64,000 nt of DNA from Naasia sp. (GTDB lineage Bacteria > Actinomycetota > Actinomycetes > Actinomycetales > Microbacteriaceae). The stretch spans positions 54,913 to 118,912 of the forward strand of contig NZ_JAODMK010000001.1 of NCBI RefSeq assembly GCF_025465545.1, written 5' to 3'. Shown here piece by piece: positions 8,669-17,738 of the stretch. Numbering within the stretch: position 1 is the stretch's first letter; each line of letters starts with the position of its first letter. The notes under the pieces are model-generated. The model saw nothing but the letters and a program-made list of their open reading frames with translations, made no database searches and had not been told where the DNA came from. Made by a program: the position numbers and the translations under genes.

Positions 8669-8774
8669 ATGAAGGAACGATAAGCCGTCCTGGCGCGACA
8701 CGCCAAACGCGGCGCGGCGCAGGGCGGCCCGCGGGACCGGAGGGATTGCGGGCACCCGGTATCGTCGGGGGATC

Positions 8775-9521
8775 ATGGCGTGGCGCACCGCAATGGGCTC
8801 GGCGCGCCTGCTCGCCGCAGCGGCCGGCATCGTCGCACTCGTCGCGCGCTTCCTCTACGGTCTGGGGTTCCCGAGCTTCGGATCAGCGAACTACTTCGCC
8901 TACCTCACGATGCAGAGCAACATCGCGGCGGTCGTCGTGAGCGCCGTCGCGGGGATCCGTCTCCTCCGCGGCGTGCCGGAGACCCGGGCGCTGTCGACCG
9001 CGCGTGCGCTGGTGGCCAGCTTCCTGATCGTCGCGGGATTCGTGTTCGCGCTGCTCGCCAGCCAGGCGCCGGCTCAGGGGTACCGGCTGGACGTGCCATG
9101 GTCGGACCAGGTCCTGCACTTCTATCTGCCGGCCTTCGCGCTGGCCGACTGGCTGATCACGCCGGGGCGCCGACCGGTCCGCTGGCGTGCCCTCGTCGGC
9201 GCGCTCGGCTACCCGACGGTGTGGGGCATCGGGACGATTCTCCGCGGCCAGCTGGTCGGGTGGTACCCCTACTTCTTCCTCGACCCGAGGCTGCCCGGCT
9301 ATCCGCTGTCGTTTCTCGCCTACTCGGCCGGCGCCCTCGCGCTCTTCGTGGCAGTGGCCGCGGGTCTGATCGCCGCGAGCCGGACCTCGCCCCTCGGTCA
9401 GCGGGAGCTGCCCCGGCGTCGGCACGGGGCGGACCACGGCCCGACCCTGCTCGGCCTGGCGCTGCTGCTGCTCAGCCGACCGGCACGAAGGGTGCGAGGC
9501 TCGCGAGCGCGGCGGCCGTGA
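8775..9521 (+). CDS. Pr6Pr-family integral membrane protein
   Basis: 248-residue protein with about six transmembrane helices. It carries the family pattern of a helix followed by FAYLTMQSNIAAVVVSA, then WSDQVLHFYLPAFALADWLI and WYPYFFLDP with conserved Trp, His and Asp residues. Pr6Pr proteins lack an established activity. The C-terminal 40 residues are Arg-rich and overlap the convergent amine oxidase gene by 50 bp, so the true end may be imperfectly conserved. The start is the ATG at 8775. Confidence 0.8.
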   Translation: MAWRTAMGSARLLAAAAGIVALVARFLYGLGFPSFGSANYFAYLTMQSNIAAVVVSAVAGIRLLRGVPETRALSTARALVASFLIVAGFVFALLASQAPAQGYRLDVPWSDQVLHFYLPAFALADWLITPGRRPVRWRALVGALGYPTVWGIGTILRGQLVGWYPYFFLDPRLPGYPLSFLAYSAGALALFVAVAAGLIAASRTSPLGQRELPRRRHGADHGPTLLGLALLLLSRPARRVRGSRARRP

Positions 9522-10887
9522 GGGCGGCGTCGTCGAGGACGGCGAGCGCGTCGGCCGTCCCCGCTCCCATGAGGCCCACGAGGATCGGCTGCCCGGTCAG
9601 CGGCTGGAGGTTGATCCAGTCGGTGATGGGCAGCGCGCTGTCGAGGACCACCCAGCGCACCGCATCGGTGTCCCAGAACGCCTCGGCGAAGCTCAGCCAG
9701 ACGGCGTCAGCCGATCCCACCCCGAGTTCGGCGATCGCGGTGCGCTGCGCGAACGGCAGAGCAGGGTCGAAGGCGATGGCCCGGTCCTTGAGGACTCCCA
9801 GCGGAGCCGTGACGATCACCCGGTCGACGCTGACCCCCTCGCCGGTGGCGAGGCGCAGGCTCACCCCCGAGTCGCTGTAGCCGACCCCGGTGACCGGGGT
9901 GGAGAGGGACACCGGGATGCCCTCGAGCAGCTCGCGGATGATTCCGTCGAAGCCGCCGAGCACCAGGTCGCCGCTCGTCGCCGAGGCGTCCAGGCGTGCA
10001 TACCAGGACGAGAGCTGATCGGCTTCGGCGCCGAGCGGGATGCCGACGCGGTCGCGGAGGTAGGCGTCGAGCCGGTCCTCCGGGGACGGATCGCCCTCCG
10101 CGCTCGGCGTGCCCGCCGTCGCCGTCACGGCGTCGGCGAGCGAGACGTCGGCGGCCTGGTCGAGCGCCCAGCGGAGCGCGGCGGCCACCGCGTCCTCGCC
10201 GTCGGCGGACTGGGACTGCGCCAGCCCGGCTCCGCTCACGAGCAGCGCGGGGTCTGCCACCGGCGCGGTCGCGATGCCGAGGGATTCGAGCCGCGCGCTG
10301 AGGCTGGCCGCGTCGGCGCCCCGCACCCACGCCGCACCGCGTTCTACCGGCACTGGCCAGCTCTCGGTCTGCGTCGTCCAGATCCGGCCGCCCACCCGGT
10401 CCCGCGCCTCGAGCACGGTGACCTCGTGGCCGTAGGTGGTGAGCCGACGCGCGGCCGCCGCTCCGGCGGCACCGGCCCCGATCACCGCGACGCGCTCGGT
10501 GCCGGAGGTCAGCGCCTCGATCTCCGCCGCGGCCCGCAGGCCAGAGTCGAGCGCTCCGGCCACCGTCGAGGGCTGGTCGTCGGAGGTCGCCTCCCCCGCG
10601 AAGAACACGCGGTCGCCGAGCGGGGTCCGCAGCACGGCGCGCTGCTCGGGCGACGCGCCCAGGGCGACGAAGCTGTGGGCCCCACGGGCGAACTGGTCCT
10701 CACCCCACGCGCTTCGTGCCATCGCGGTCGGCGACGGCACGGCGGGCGACGGCACGGGCGAGGGCGGCGCGGACGGGGTGCCGGACGGGACGGACCGGGT
10801 CGGCGTGCATGCGGCCAGCACCAGCACCGAGAGGCCGGAGGCGGCGCCGGCGAGGAGGGTTCGTCGCGTGAAGCTCATCCTGGGCAC
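9472..10887 (-). CDS. FAD-dependent amine oxidase lipoprotein with apparently circularly permuted domain order
   Basis: 471-residue flavin amine oxidase exported as a lipoprotein. RRTLLAGAASGLSVLVLAAC at the N-terminus is a twin-arginine plus lipobox signal with Cys about 27, followed by a Pro/Ser-rich linker. Unusually, the module that normally ends these enzymes (WGEDQFARGAHSFVALG, then VFFAGEATSDDQPSTVAGAL) occupies residues about 60-124. It precedes the FAD Rossmann motif VAVIGAGAAGAAAARRL (about 132-148) and DRVGGRIW. The protein then stops just where that module would usually begin. The start is the GTG at 10887; ATG 10878 is an alternative. Substrate unknown. Confidence 0.85.
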   Translation of the reverse strand: MPRMSFTRRTLLAGAASGLSVLVLAACTPTRSVPSGTPSAPPSPVPSPAVPSPTAMARSAWGEDQFARGAHSFVALGASPEQRAVLRTPLGDRVFFAGEATSDDQPSTVAGALDSGLRAAAEIEALTSGTERVAVIGAGAAGAAAARRLTTYGHEVTVLEARDRVGGRIWTTQTESWPVPVERGAAWVRGADAASLSARLESLGIATAPVADPALLVSGAGLAQSQSADGEDAVAAALRWALDQAADVSLADAVTATAGTPSAEGDPSPEDRLDAYLRDRVGIPLGAEADQLSSWYARLDASATSGDLVLGGFDGIIRELLEGIPVSLSTPVTGVGYSDSGVSLRLATGEGVSVDRVIVTAPLGVLKDRAIAFDPALPFAQRTAIAELGVGSADAVWLSFAEAFWDTDAVRWVVLDSALPITDWINLQPLTGQPILVGLMGAGTADALAVLDDAALTAAALASLAPFVPVG

Positions 10888-11051
10888 AGCCTACTTCCCC
10901 CCTCCTCCCGCCCGAGGGGGACGCCGCACGCCTCTCCCCTGGGACATCTCATATCCGATTCGAGGCCTTTCCCCACCTCCACCGGGCCGAAGTGCCCGGG
11001 ACGGCGGGTACGGTTGTCGGCGTTTGTGTCCACTCCTCGGAAGGAAGCCGC

Positions 11052-12041
11052 GTGCGCCGCGCCCTGCCCCTCTTCGCCGCCTCCGCACTGCTGGTCGGCC
11101 TCTCCGCGTGCTCAGCCACGCCATCGCCGACGCCGTCGGGCAGTGCCGCCCCGAGCGCTCAAGACGCTGCGGCCGCCATCGACGTCTGCTCCGCGGATGC
11201 CGGCACCGCGTCGGAGGCGGTGAAGGTGTCAGGAGACCTCGGCGCGGCGCCGGAGGTGAGCTTCGACAAGGGCATCGACGCGAAGACCACCGAGCGCAGC
11301 ATCCTCGTCAGCGGGACCGGCGATGAGGTCGCCGCGGGGACCAGCGCGGAGGTCGCCTACTCGATCTACAACGGCGCAACGGGCGACCTGATCGAGAGCT
11401 ACGGCTACCAGGACGACCAGCCCGTCACCTTCGCAGCGGACGCTGCGGCGCTGCTCCCCGGCCTGGCCAAGACCATCGGCTGCCAGACCGTGGGGTCCCG
11501 GATCGTCTCCGTCATCCCGGCCGCGGAGGCGTGGGGCGCCTCCGGCAACGATCAGGTCGGTGTCGCGGCCGGCGCGTCCCTCGTCGCGGTCATCGATGTG
11601 AAGTCCGTGGTTCCCACTCGCGCGACGGGCGTGGATCAGGACGTGCCTGCGGGCCTGCCGAAGGTGACCCTCGCGGACGACGGCACTCCGAGCGTCGCCA
11701 TCCCGTCGGCGGATGCGCCCGCCGACCTGAAGGTCGCCGTGCTCAAGAAGGGTGACGGCGACGTGGTGCCGGACACCGCCACCGTGACGGTCCAGTACCT
11801 CGGCGTCGACTGGGAGACCGGCGAGACGTTCGACACGAGCTGGGGCAAGCCGGCTGCCACCTTCGCGCTCTCCGGCGTCGTCCCCGGCTTCGCCCAGGCG
11901 ATCGCCGGCCAGACGGTCGGCTCCCAGGTGCTCGCGGTGATCCCGCCCGACCTCGGCTACGGCAAGGCCGGCACGGACAACACCAGCGCACTCGCGGGCA
12001 AGACGCTCGTCTTCGTGATCGACATCCTCGCCGTCAACTGA
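11052..12041 (+). CDS. lipoprotein with two FKBP-type peptidyl-prolyl isomerase domains
   Basis: 329-residue exported prolyl isomerase. The signal is RRALPLFAASALLVGLSAC with the lipobox Cys at about 20, then a Ser/Thr/Pro linker. Two FKBP folds follow: a divergent one at about residues 75-185 (VAYSIYNGATGDLIESYGYQ) and a more canonical one at about 225-329 (VTVQYLGVDWETGETFDTSW, then VVPGFAQAIAGQTVGSQV and PDLGYG). It probably assists folding of secreted proteins. The GTG start at 11052 was chosen because GGAAGGAAG lies just upstream and it gives a proper signal. A very strong hairpin follows the stop. Confidence 0.92.
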   Translation: MRRALPLFAASALLVGLSACSATPSPTPSGSAAPSAQDAAAAIDVCSADAGTASEAVKVSGDLGAAPEVSFDKGIDAKTTERSILVSGTGDEVAAGTSAEVAYSIYNGATGDLIESYGYQDDQPVTFAADAAALLPGLAKTIGCQTVGSRIVSVIPAAEAWGASGNDQVGVAAGASLVAVIDVKSVVPTRATGVDQDVPAGLPKVTLADDGTPSVAIPSADAPADLKVAVLKKGDGDVVPDTATVTVQYLGVDWETGETFDTSWGKPAATFALSGVVPGFAQAIAGQTVGSQVLAVIPPDLGYGKAGTDNTSALAGKTLVFVIDILAVN

Positions 12042-12045
12042 CGGG

Positions 12046-12095
12046 GACACGAGGAACGGCCTCCGCTCGAGCGAGCGGAGGCCGTTCCTCGTGTC
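12046..12095. terminator. bidirectional terminator between FKBP and FHA genes
   Basis: Perfect 23-bp stem (12046-12068 pairing with 12073-12095) with a GAGC loop, beginning five bases after the FKBP stop and ending 11 bases from the stop of the convergent FHA gene. No T tract is present, as is common in high-GC actinobacteria. Its symmetry suggests it ends both transcripts. Confidence 0.8.
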
Positions 12096-12106
12096 TGGCG
12101 ACACGG

Positions 12107-13072
12107 TCAGCGCAGGCCCTCGACCTCCAGGGTCGCGGAGCCGCCGAGGCTGAGAGCGTCTCCGGGAACGACGAGCACCGGGGTGTCGGTGGGGACCAGC
12201 TGGGGCGGATTCCCGGGGCGCAGAAGGATCGTGCCGTTGGTCGAGCCCAGGTCGCGAGCCAGCAGGGCGTCGCCGTCGCTGCGGATCTCGAGGTGATTGC
12301 GCGAGATGTCCGTGAGGGTCGCGGGCAGGGCGATCAGCTCGGGCGACTCCGCCTCGTAGCCGGCCGCGCTGGGGCTGCGGCCGACGAGGACCGCGCCCTC
12401 CACCGCCACATGCCGTCCATCCGGGAGCACCAGCCCCGCGGAGCGGAACGGCCCCTCCGGTGCGACCCGGTCGGGCAGCGAGGGAAGGGACGAGCCGCGC
12501 TCGAAGCCGGCCACTCGATCGGTCCGATCGGCGTCCTCCTCAGCGTCCTCCGCGTCGTCGTCGTCCGCGGCGTCGTCCGCGGCGTCGGCCTGCGGCTGCT
12601 CGTCGGCCTGCGGCTGCTCGTCGGCCACCGCGGCGGGCTCGGCGACACCCACCGCCGCCGCGAGTGCGGCCTGAGCCTCGGCCGACGCCGGTGACGCCGT
12701 CTGCTCGATGGACGCGGGCAGCGGCTGCACCTCGGCCTCAGTGATCTGCAGGGGAAGTGCTGCGTCCTCGCCGACCGGCGCGCCGTCCTGGTCCTGGAGG
12801 ACGAGGCGCCCCTCGGAGAAGATCCGGAGCCGGCCGCCCTCACGGACGACGAGCACGAAGTCGTCGGCGGAGTCGAGCGCGGCGAGGGCCGGCACTCGAT
12901 CGTGTGCCTCCACCGCCCGCTGCGCCTCGCGCTGCCGGCGACGGCTGGGCGCCGGCGCCTCAGTGATCTCAGTGACCGCCGCGACCGCCGAGACCGGAGC
13001 CGGCGGGGCCATCGGGGCGTCGAGAGCCTCGTCAAGAGCGTCGTCGTCGAGCATCATTCCTGTGGTTGTCAT
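12107..13072 (-). CDS. FHA-domain protein with acidic low-complexity linker
   Basis: 321-residue cytoplasmic protein. The C-terminal ~100 residues form a forkhead-associated domain (VLVGRSPSAAGYEAESPELI, ISRNHLEIR, ARDLGSTNGT), so it should bind phosphothreonine peptides and report on a Ser/Thr kinase. Before it lies an Ala/Asp/Glu-rich linker containing a tandem repeat of EQPQAD and long Asp/Glu runs (about residues 165-205). An N-terminal segment includes FVLVVREGGRLRIFSEGR. The start is the ATG at 13072, preceded by GGAGGAAGGTGG. A Hanks-type kinase gene lies 2 kb away, a possible but unproven partner. Confidence 0.88.
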   Translation of the reverse strand: MTTTGMMLDDDALDEALDAPMAPPAPVSAVAAVTEITEAPAPSRRRQREAQRAVEAHDRVPALAALDSADDFVLVVREGGRLRIFSEGRLVLQDQDGAPVGEDAALPLQITEAEVQPLPASIEQTASPASAEAQAALAAAVGVAEPAAVADEQPQADEQPQADAADDAADDDDAEDAEEDADRTDRVAGFERGSSLPSLPDRVAPEGPFRSAGLVLPDGRHVAVEGAVLVGRSPSAAGYEAESPELIALPATLTDISRNHLEIRSDGDALLARDLGSTNGTILLRPGNPPQLVPTDTPVLVVPGDALSLGGSATLEVEGLR

Positions 13073-13390
13073 GCGTGCGCCACCTTCCTCCGGGTTCTCG
13101 CCATGGCCAGGAGTGTCCATCATGGTGAGGACAAGCCGGGGCACGACGCGCGGGGAAATCGCGAGTCGGGTGGGGCTTTCGCCCAGCGGGGGTCCGTGCT
13201 ACTCGCGAGATTCGGCAGCCCCTTCCCCCGTCGATGCCCCGGCCGTGTAGTCTGTTCCGAGTAGTTGTGTTGTGAATTTGCATTTCTCGGCTGCCGGTCA
13301 GCCGGCGCCGGTTCGGAATCGCGGAATCGACAGCGTGACAGAGGCGCCGCGGTACCGCGTCGTCACACCGAGAAATGGAAAGAGAACGAC
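13073..13390. other. intergenic region between FHA gene and cspA
   Basis: 318 bp between divergent genes. The half next to the cold-shock gene is AT-richer and holds a plausible -10 (TAGTCT around 13249). This would give a long (~130 nt) untranslated leader, as is usual for cold-shock genes. No coding frame with convincing features is seen. Confidence 0.5.
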
Positions 13391-13597
13391 ATGCCTACTG
13401 GCACCGTTAAGTGGTTCAACGCCGAAAAGGGCTTCGGCTTCATCGCTCCCGATGACGGAGGCGCCGACGTCTTCGCTCATCACTCCGCCATCGACGCGCG
13501 CGGCTTCCGCTCGCTCGAGGAGAACCAGCGCGTCGAGTTCGAGGTCGTCGCCGGCGCCAAGGGCCCGCAGGCTGCGAACATCCGCGGCCTCGCCTGA
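13391..13597 (+). CDS. cold-shock protein (CspA family)
   Basis: 68-residue single OB-fold nucleic-acid chaperone. It has the canonical start [18 protein letters not shown] with RNP1 KGFGFI and RNP2 VFAHH, then [12 protein letters not shown] and the usual GPQAANI end. It is expected to destabilise RNA secondary structure after cold or growth shifts. The ATG at 13391 follows an AAAGAGAAC stretch. A long leader precedes it and a terminator hairpin follows, making a monocistronic unit. Confidence 0.96.
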   Translation: MPTGTVKWFNAEKGFGFIAPDDGGADVFAHHSAIDARGFRSLEENQRVEFEVVAGAKGPQAANIRGLA

Positions 13598-13622
13598 GCT
13601 CGATCAGCTGAGCTGATCCACG

Positions 13623-13652
13623 AAAGGCCCTCGTCCTCGGACGGGGGCCTTT
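13623..13652 (+). terminator. terminator of the cold-shock gene
   Basis: 12-bp stem AAAGGCCCTCGT / ACGGGGGCCTTT (one G-T pair) with a 6-nt loop, 25 nt after the stop and ending in TTTC. Confidence 0.8.
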
Positions 13653-13673
13653 CTGCATCCGAGCGGAGACCCC

Positions 13674-14471
13674 ATGGAACCGACCGCACGCGCCCCGGTC
13701 ACGGTGGCCGTGGTCATCCCCGTGAAGGACGATGCGACGCCCCTGGCCCGCTGCCTGCGAGACCTCGGGCGCCAGTCCCGCCGCGCCGACCGGGTGATCG
13801 TGGTCGACAACGGGAGTGCGGACGAGAGCCGGTCCGTGGCCGTGCGCGCCGGCGCCGTCGTCCTTGCCGAGCTCCGTCCGGGGATCCCGGTCGTCGCAGC
13901 GACGGGCTACGACGCGGTCACCGAGGAACTGATCCTGCGGATCGACGCCGACACCCGCCTGCCCCCCGACTGGATCGAGCGGGTGGTCGACGCCTTCCGC
14001 GATCCTCGACTGGGCGCACTGTCCGGCCCCGGCCGCTTCTACGACCTCCCCGCGCCGCTGCGCCGCCTGTCGCGCCCGTTCAGCGCGCTCTACCTGGGCG
14101 CCTATGTGGTCGCGTGCGGCGTCGCCCTGGGCCACGCCCCGCTGTTCGGCTCCAACCTCGGGATGCGGAGCAGCGCGTGGCGGTCCGTGCGCGAGGACGT
14201 GCACCGTCTCGACCCCGAGGTGCACGACGACCTCGACCTCAGCGTGCACCTCGGCACGCGGACGCGGCTGCGCTTCTCCCCCGGCCTCGTGGTCGGCATC
14301 TCCGCCCGGCCCTTCTTCGACCGCGTCGCGCTGGCGCGGCGATTCCGGCGTGGCCTGCACACGATCGTGCTGCACTGGCCGGACGAGCTCCCGCCGTATC
14401 GGCTGTCCCGGGCGCTGCGCCGCCGGCGGGGCTCCGCGCGTGCGCATCCTCGCGAGCCGGCCGGGGAATGA
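13674..14471 (+). CDS. family 2 glycosyltransferase
   Basis: 265-residue GT-A fold transferase. The nucleotide-sugar domain starts [20 protein letters not shown], with the metal-binding DADT at about residues 89-92 and a downstream [16 protein letters not shown] acceptor-site acidic motif. There is no clear transmembrane helix, though a hydrophobic patch ([16 protein letters not shown]) around residue 145 could contact the membrane. The donor and acceptor are unknown. The downstream nitroreductase-like gene begins 28 nt after the stop in another frame. Confidence 0.88.
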   Translation: MEPTARAPVTVAVVIPVKDDATPLARCLRDLGRQSRRADRVIVVDNGSADESRSVAVRAGAVVLAELRPGIPVVAATGYDAVTEELILRIDADTRLPPDWIERVVDAFRDPRLGALSGPGRFYDLPAPLRRLSRPFSALYLGAYVVACGVALGHAPLFGSNLGMRSSAWRSVREDVHRLDPEVHDDLDLSVHLGTRTRLRFSPGLVVGISARPFFDRVALARRFRRGLHTIVLHWPDELPPYRLSRALRRRRGSARAHPREPAGE

Positions 14472-14499
14472 TCCCGACCGGTCGGCGGTTCCCTCTCCC

Positions 14500-14940
14500 A
14501 TGCCCCTGGACGCCGAGTACGCACCGAGCACCTCCGACTGGGCCCGCGAGCAGGCCGAGCTCTTCGAGCGCACGGGCGGAGCGGAGGGCGGGCTGCTGGC
14601 CGGGCGGCCGATCATCGTCCTCAGCACGATCGGCGCACGCTCCGGGAAGCTCCGGAAGACGCCGCTCATGCGGGTGGAGCACGAGGGCGAATATGCCGTG
14701 GTCGCCTCCAAGGGCGGAGCCCCCGAGCACCCGGTGTGGTACTACAACCTCATCGCCCATCCCCATGTCGAGCTGCAGGACGGGCCAGTCAAGCGCGACT
14801 ACCTCGCCCGCGAGGTCTCCGCGGAGGAGCGCGACGTGTGGTGGGCCCGGTCCGTGCAGGCGTATCCGCCGTACGCGGACTACCAGAAGCGCACCGAGCG
14901 GCTGATCCCGGTCTTCGTGCTCACGCCGATCGAGGCCTGA
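14500..14940 (+). CDS. deazaflavin (F420)-dependent nitroreductase-family protein
   Basis: 146-residue split-beta-barrel protein of the Ddn-like family in actinobacteria. Family features are [38 protein letters not shown] and [17 protein letters not shown], followed by [19 protein letters not shown]. These enzymes bind F420H2 or, in some cases, FMN, and reduce diverse substrates; the physiological one is unknown. The ATG at 14500 was chosen as the start that retains the whole domain. It ends 24 nt before the convergent kinase gene. Confidence 0.9.
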   Translation: MPLDAEYAPSTSDWAREQAELFERTGGAEGGLLAGRPIIVLSTIGARSGKLRKTPLMRVEHEGEYAVVASKGGAPEHPVWYYNLIAHPHVELQDGPVKRDYLAREVSAEERDVWWARSVQAYPPYADYQKRTERLIPVFVLTPIEA

Positions 14941-14964
14941 GGCCCCCCACGGCGCTCGCGCGGG

Positions 14965-16344
14965 TCAGGCGGCGGCGACGGGGAGCGGGATGGCCGCTGC
15001 CCGCAGCTCGACCTCGTTCCGCACCATCGCGGCGAGGTCCTCGAGGGTCTGGATCTCGTCCGGCGAGATCGTCCGGGACGTGAAGTCGAGCACGCAGAGC
15101 GTCCCGATGATGCGTCCCTCCGAGGTGCGCAGCGGCACCCCCGCGTAGAACTGCACGCCGAAGTCGCCCGCGACCAGCGGATTCCTCGCCGCCCTCGGGT
15201 CGGTGCGCATGTCCTCGATGATCCACGGCGACGTCCGCAGGAGCGCGGCCGCACGACGGCCGGCCTCGCGGGAGAGCTCCCCGACGTCGACGCCGGGACG
15301 AGCCGCGGACCAGACCCGGTCCTCGTCGAGGAGGCTGACCATCGACACCGGAGCGCTGAGGACGCGCGCCGCGAGGGCGGTCAGCAGGTCGAAGGTCTCG
15401 TCGGTTCGAGAGTCGAGCACCTCGTACTGCCGGGCGGCAGTGAGCCGGGTGTCCTCCGAGGTCCGATCCGCCGTCGGCTCGGCATCCCGGTGCCGGCCGC
15501 TCTCCTCCTTCGCCGCCTGGCGGAAGGCCAGCAGCAGCTCGGGCACGGTGGGCCGGTCCGCCTGGTCGCGGGCGGTCATCGCTCGGAGCAGGGCTCGCCA
15601 GTGCTCGGGGAGGAACTCGGGCACCTCCGGGTCCTCGGTGAGTCTGCGCAGCGCCGACTCGACCCGCGTCGCCCCGGGGAAGGCGACGACCCCGGTGAGG
15701 GCTTCGAGCAGGACCAGCCCGAGCGAGTACACGTCGCTGGCCGGCGCGACCGGCTCGCGGCGCGCCTGCTCCGGACTGAGATAGGCCGCGGTTCCCGTCA
15801 TCAGCTCAGTGGGTCCCGGCACGCGCCCTTCGACCTCGGCGATGCCGAAGTCGGTCAGCTTGGCCCGCGCCTGACGGCCCGTCCCCGGCTCACCGAGAAG
15901 GATGTTCGCAGGAGTGATGTCGCGGTGCACGACCCCGACGCCGTGCATGTACTCGAGCCCGTCGGCGAGGTCGCAGCCGATCTCCGCCGCCTCGAGGAGT
16001 GAGACCGGACCCTCCGCGATGCGCTGTTTGAGGTCGAGTCCGCGCACGAGCTCCATGACGAGGTAGATCCGCGGTGTGCCGTCGTCGTCGAGATCCACCC
16101 CCGCGTCGAGCAGCGTCACGACGCTGTGATGCGAGAGGCCGGCGAGGAGCTTCACCTCCGTGCGCTGACGCCGGACCTCGTCGTCGGTCAGCCCGCTGGA
16201 GCGGAAGACCTTGATGGCCACGTCCCTGCCGAGGAGCTCGTCGCGGGCCTCGTAGACGGCCGCCATCCCGCCGTGCCCGAGCGCGGCGCCCAGCCGGTAG
16301 CGGCCGTGCAGGGACGCCTCGGCCTGGCTCTGCACTGTGCTCAC
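14965..16344 (-). CDS. soluble Hanks-type Ser/Thr kinase fused to a GAF domain
   Basis: 459 residues. The kinase domain (residues ~15-280) has a glycine loop GHGGMAAVY, VAIK (Lys45), HRDITPANILL (140-150) and DFG (165-167), so it looks active; the usual HRDxK lysine is Thr here. Instead of a membrane helix and PASTA repeats, a GAF sensor domain follows (about 310-450: TFDLLTALAARVLSAPVSMV, FYAGVPLRTSEGRIIGTLCV). The predicted role is cytoplasmic phospho-signalling controlled by a small ligand or redox state. The start is the GTG at 16344. Confidence 0.9.
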   Translation of the reverse strand: MSTVQSQAEASLHGRYRLGAALGHGGMAAVYEARDELLGRDVAIKVFRSSGLTDDEVRRQRTEVKLLAGLSHHSVVTLLDAGVDLDDDGTPRIYLVMELVRGLDLKQRIAEGPVSLLEAAEIGCDLADGLEYMHGVGVVHRDITPANILLGEPGTGRQARAKLTDFGIAEVEGRVPGPTELMTGTAAYLSPEQARREPVAPASDVYSLGLVLLEALTGVVAFPGATRVESALRRLTEDPEVPEFLPEHWRALLRAMTARDQADRPTVPELLLAFRQAAKEESGRHRDAEPTADRTSEDTRLTAARQYEVLDSRTDETFDLLTALAARVLSAPVSMVSLLDEDRVWSAARPGVDVGELSREAGRRAAALLRTSPWIIEDMRTDPRAARNPLVAGDFGVQFYAGVPLRTSEGRIIGTLCVLDFTSRTISPDEIQTLEDLAAMVRNEVELRAAAIPLPVAAA

Positions 16345-16442
16345 TTCCGACCCCCGCTCATCCCGATTCAGTCAAGCACATGCTCCCCGACGGGGGCGTT
16401 CGGTCTCCGCGAAAACTCGGGGAACTGGGGCGTCCGCGGGGA

Positions 16443-17738
16443 TCAGCAGCAGGGAGAGTCCGGGCCCTTCGCCGAGCACCCCCCGGTCTCGGGAAGCACC
16501 AGCTCCACCCTCCGGGCGGCCTCGTCGTCCCCTGCCAGCTCTGCCGCGATCGACCGCACCTGCTCATAGCCGGTCAGGAGAAGGAAGGTGGGCGCCCGGC
16601 CGTAGCTCTTCATGCCCGCGAGGTAGAAGCCGGGCTCCGGGTGGGCGAGCTCGGCCGCCCCGTGGGCCGGCACGGTTCCGCAGCTGTGCAGTTCCGGATC
16701 GATGAGGGGGGCCAGGTGCACCGGCGCCTCGACCACGTCGTCGAGGGCCAGGCGCAGCTCGCGCAGAATGCCGAGCTCGGGACGGAATCCGGTGGCGGTG
16801 ACCGCGATGTCGGCCTCGATGATGTCCCCGGCGCTGCTGACGAGCCGAACCCCGTCGGAGGTGTGCACCACGTCGGACACGGCGAAGCCGGCGATCCTCC
16901 TCACCCGGCCCTTCTCGACCAGCTCGCGGACCGCCGAGCCGAGCGACGCGCGTGCCGTCAGCTCGTCCTCCGCCGATCCGTAGAGCCGGTCGGAGTCGGC
17001 GCTGCGCAGGACCCAGACCGCCTCGGTGCCGGGCTCCAGCCGCGACAGCTCGTCGAGCGCGAGGAGGAGGTGGGCGGCGGTGTGGCCGGATCCGACGACC
17101 GCCACCCGGCGGCCGGCGAAGCGGCGGCGGTCGACGCCGAGGACGTCCGGGATGCCCGAGACGAGCCGGTCCCCGGCCGCGGAGAGCGGCGGCAGTCCGC
17201 TCGCCGTGACAGGACTCGGCGATGTCGTGGTGCCGGAGGCATCGATGACCGCTCCGGCGAGCAGCTCCTCGTCGCCGGACCCGGTGCGGAGGCGGAGCAG
17301 GAACGGCGCGGCGGCGCGCCCTCTGGTCCTCGTCCGGTCGAGGCCCTGCCGGGTGACTGCGGTGACCGCGGTCCCGTAGCGGATGCGGGGTCGGAGCGGC
17401 GCGGCGTCGGCGAGGGGGGCCAGATACTGCTCCGCGACGTCCCTCCCCGTGGGCAGAGCCTCCCGGTCCGGGGCGCGCCAGCCCTGCTCCGCGAGCAGAC
17501 GCTCGGCGGCGGCGTCGACCACCGAGCGCCACGGGGAGAAGAGTCGCACGTGGCCCCACGCGTGCATGGCCGATCCCGCCGAAGCCCCGGCCTCGAGGAC
17601 CACGACCTCAAGGCCGCGCTCGAGCAGATGCGCCGCCGCGGCCAGCCCCACGGGTCCGGCGCCGATCACGGCGACGGGAAGCCCCCGGACGACGCGGGGC
17701 GCGCGGACCACGGGGCTGTCGAGCAGGGACAGCGTCAC
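16443..17738 (-). CDS. ArsO-like FAD/NAD(P)-binding monooxygenase of the ars operon
   Basis: 431-residue flavoprotein with an N-terminal FAD motif VAVIGAGPVGLAAAAHLLERG, a central NAD(P)H motif VAVVGSGHTAAHLLLAL and an ATGFRPELG motif. This is the layout of flavin-containing monooxygenases. The C-terminus ends in a Cys-rich tag (ETGGCSAKGPDSPCC), typical of the oxidoreductases that accompany arsenate reductase in actinobacterial ars clusters. The GTG start overlaps the arsC stop by 4 nt, so the two are co-translated. The exact reaction on arsenicals is unproven. Confidence 0.82.
   Translation of the reverse strand: MTLSLLDSPVVRAPRVVRGLPVAVIGAGPVGLAAAAHLLERGLEVVVLEAGASAGSAMHAWGHVRLFSPWRSVVDAAAERLLAEQGWRAPDREALPTGRDVAEQYLAPLADAAPLRPRIRYGTAVTAVTRQGLDRTRTRGRAAAPFLLRLRTGSGDEELLAGAVIDASGTTTSPSPVTASGLPPLSAAGDRLVSGIPDVLGVDRRRFAGRRVAVVGSGHTAAHLLLALDELSRLEPGTEAVWVLRSADSDRLYGSAEDELTARASLGSAVRELVEKGRVRRIAGFAVSDVVHTSDGVRLVSSAGDIIEADIAVTATGFRPELGILRELRLALDDVVEAPVHLAPLIDPELHSCGTVPAHGAAELAHPEPGFYLAGMKSYGRAPTFLLLTGYEQVRSIAAELAGDDEAARRVELVLPETGGCSAKGPDSPCC

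Noticed and set aside
11052..12041. Two separate FKBP genes
   Set aside because: A single continuous frame with one signal peptide encodes both domains; the first is only divergent.
12591..12630. Regular repeats that might suggest a CRISPR-like array
   Set aside because: They are 18-bp tandem codons inside the FHA gene (EQPQAD), without spacers or adjacent cas genes.
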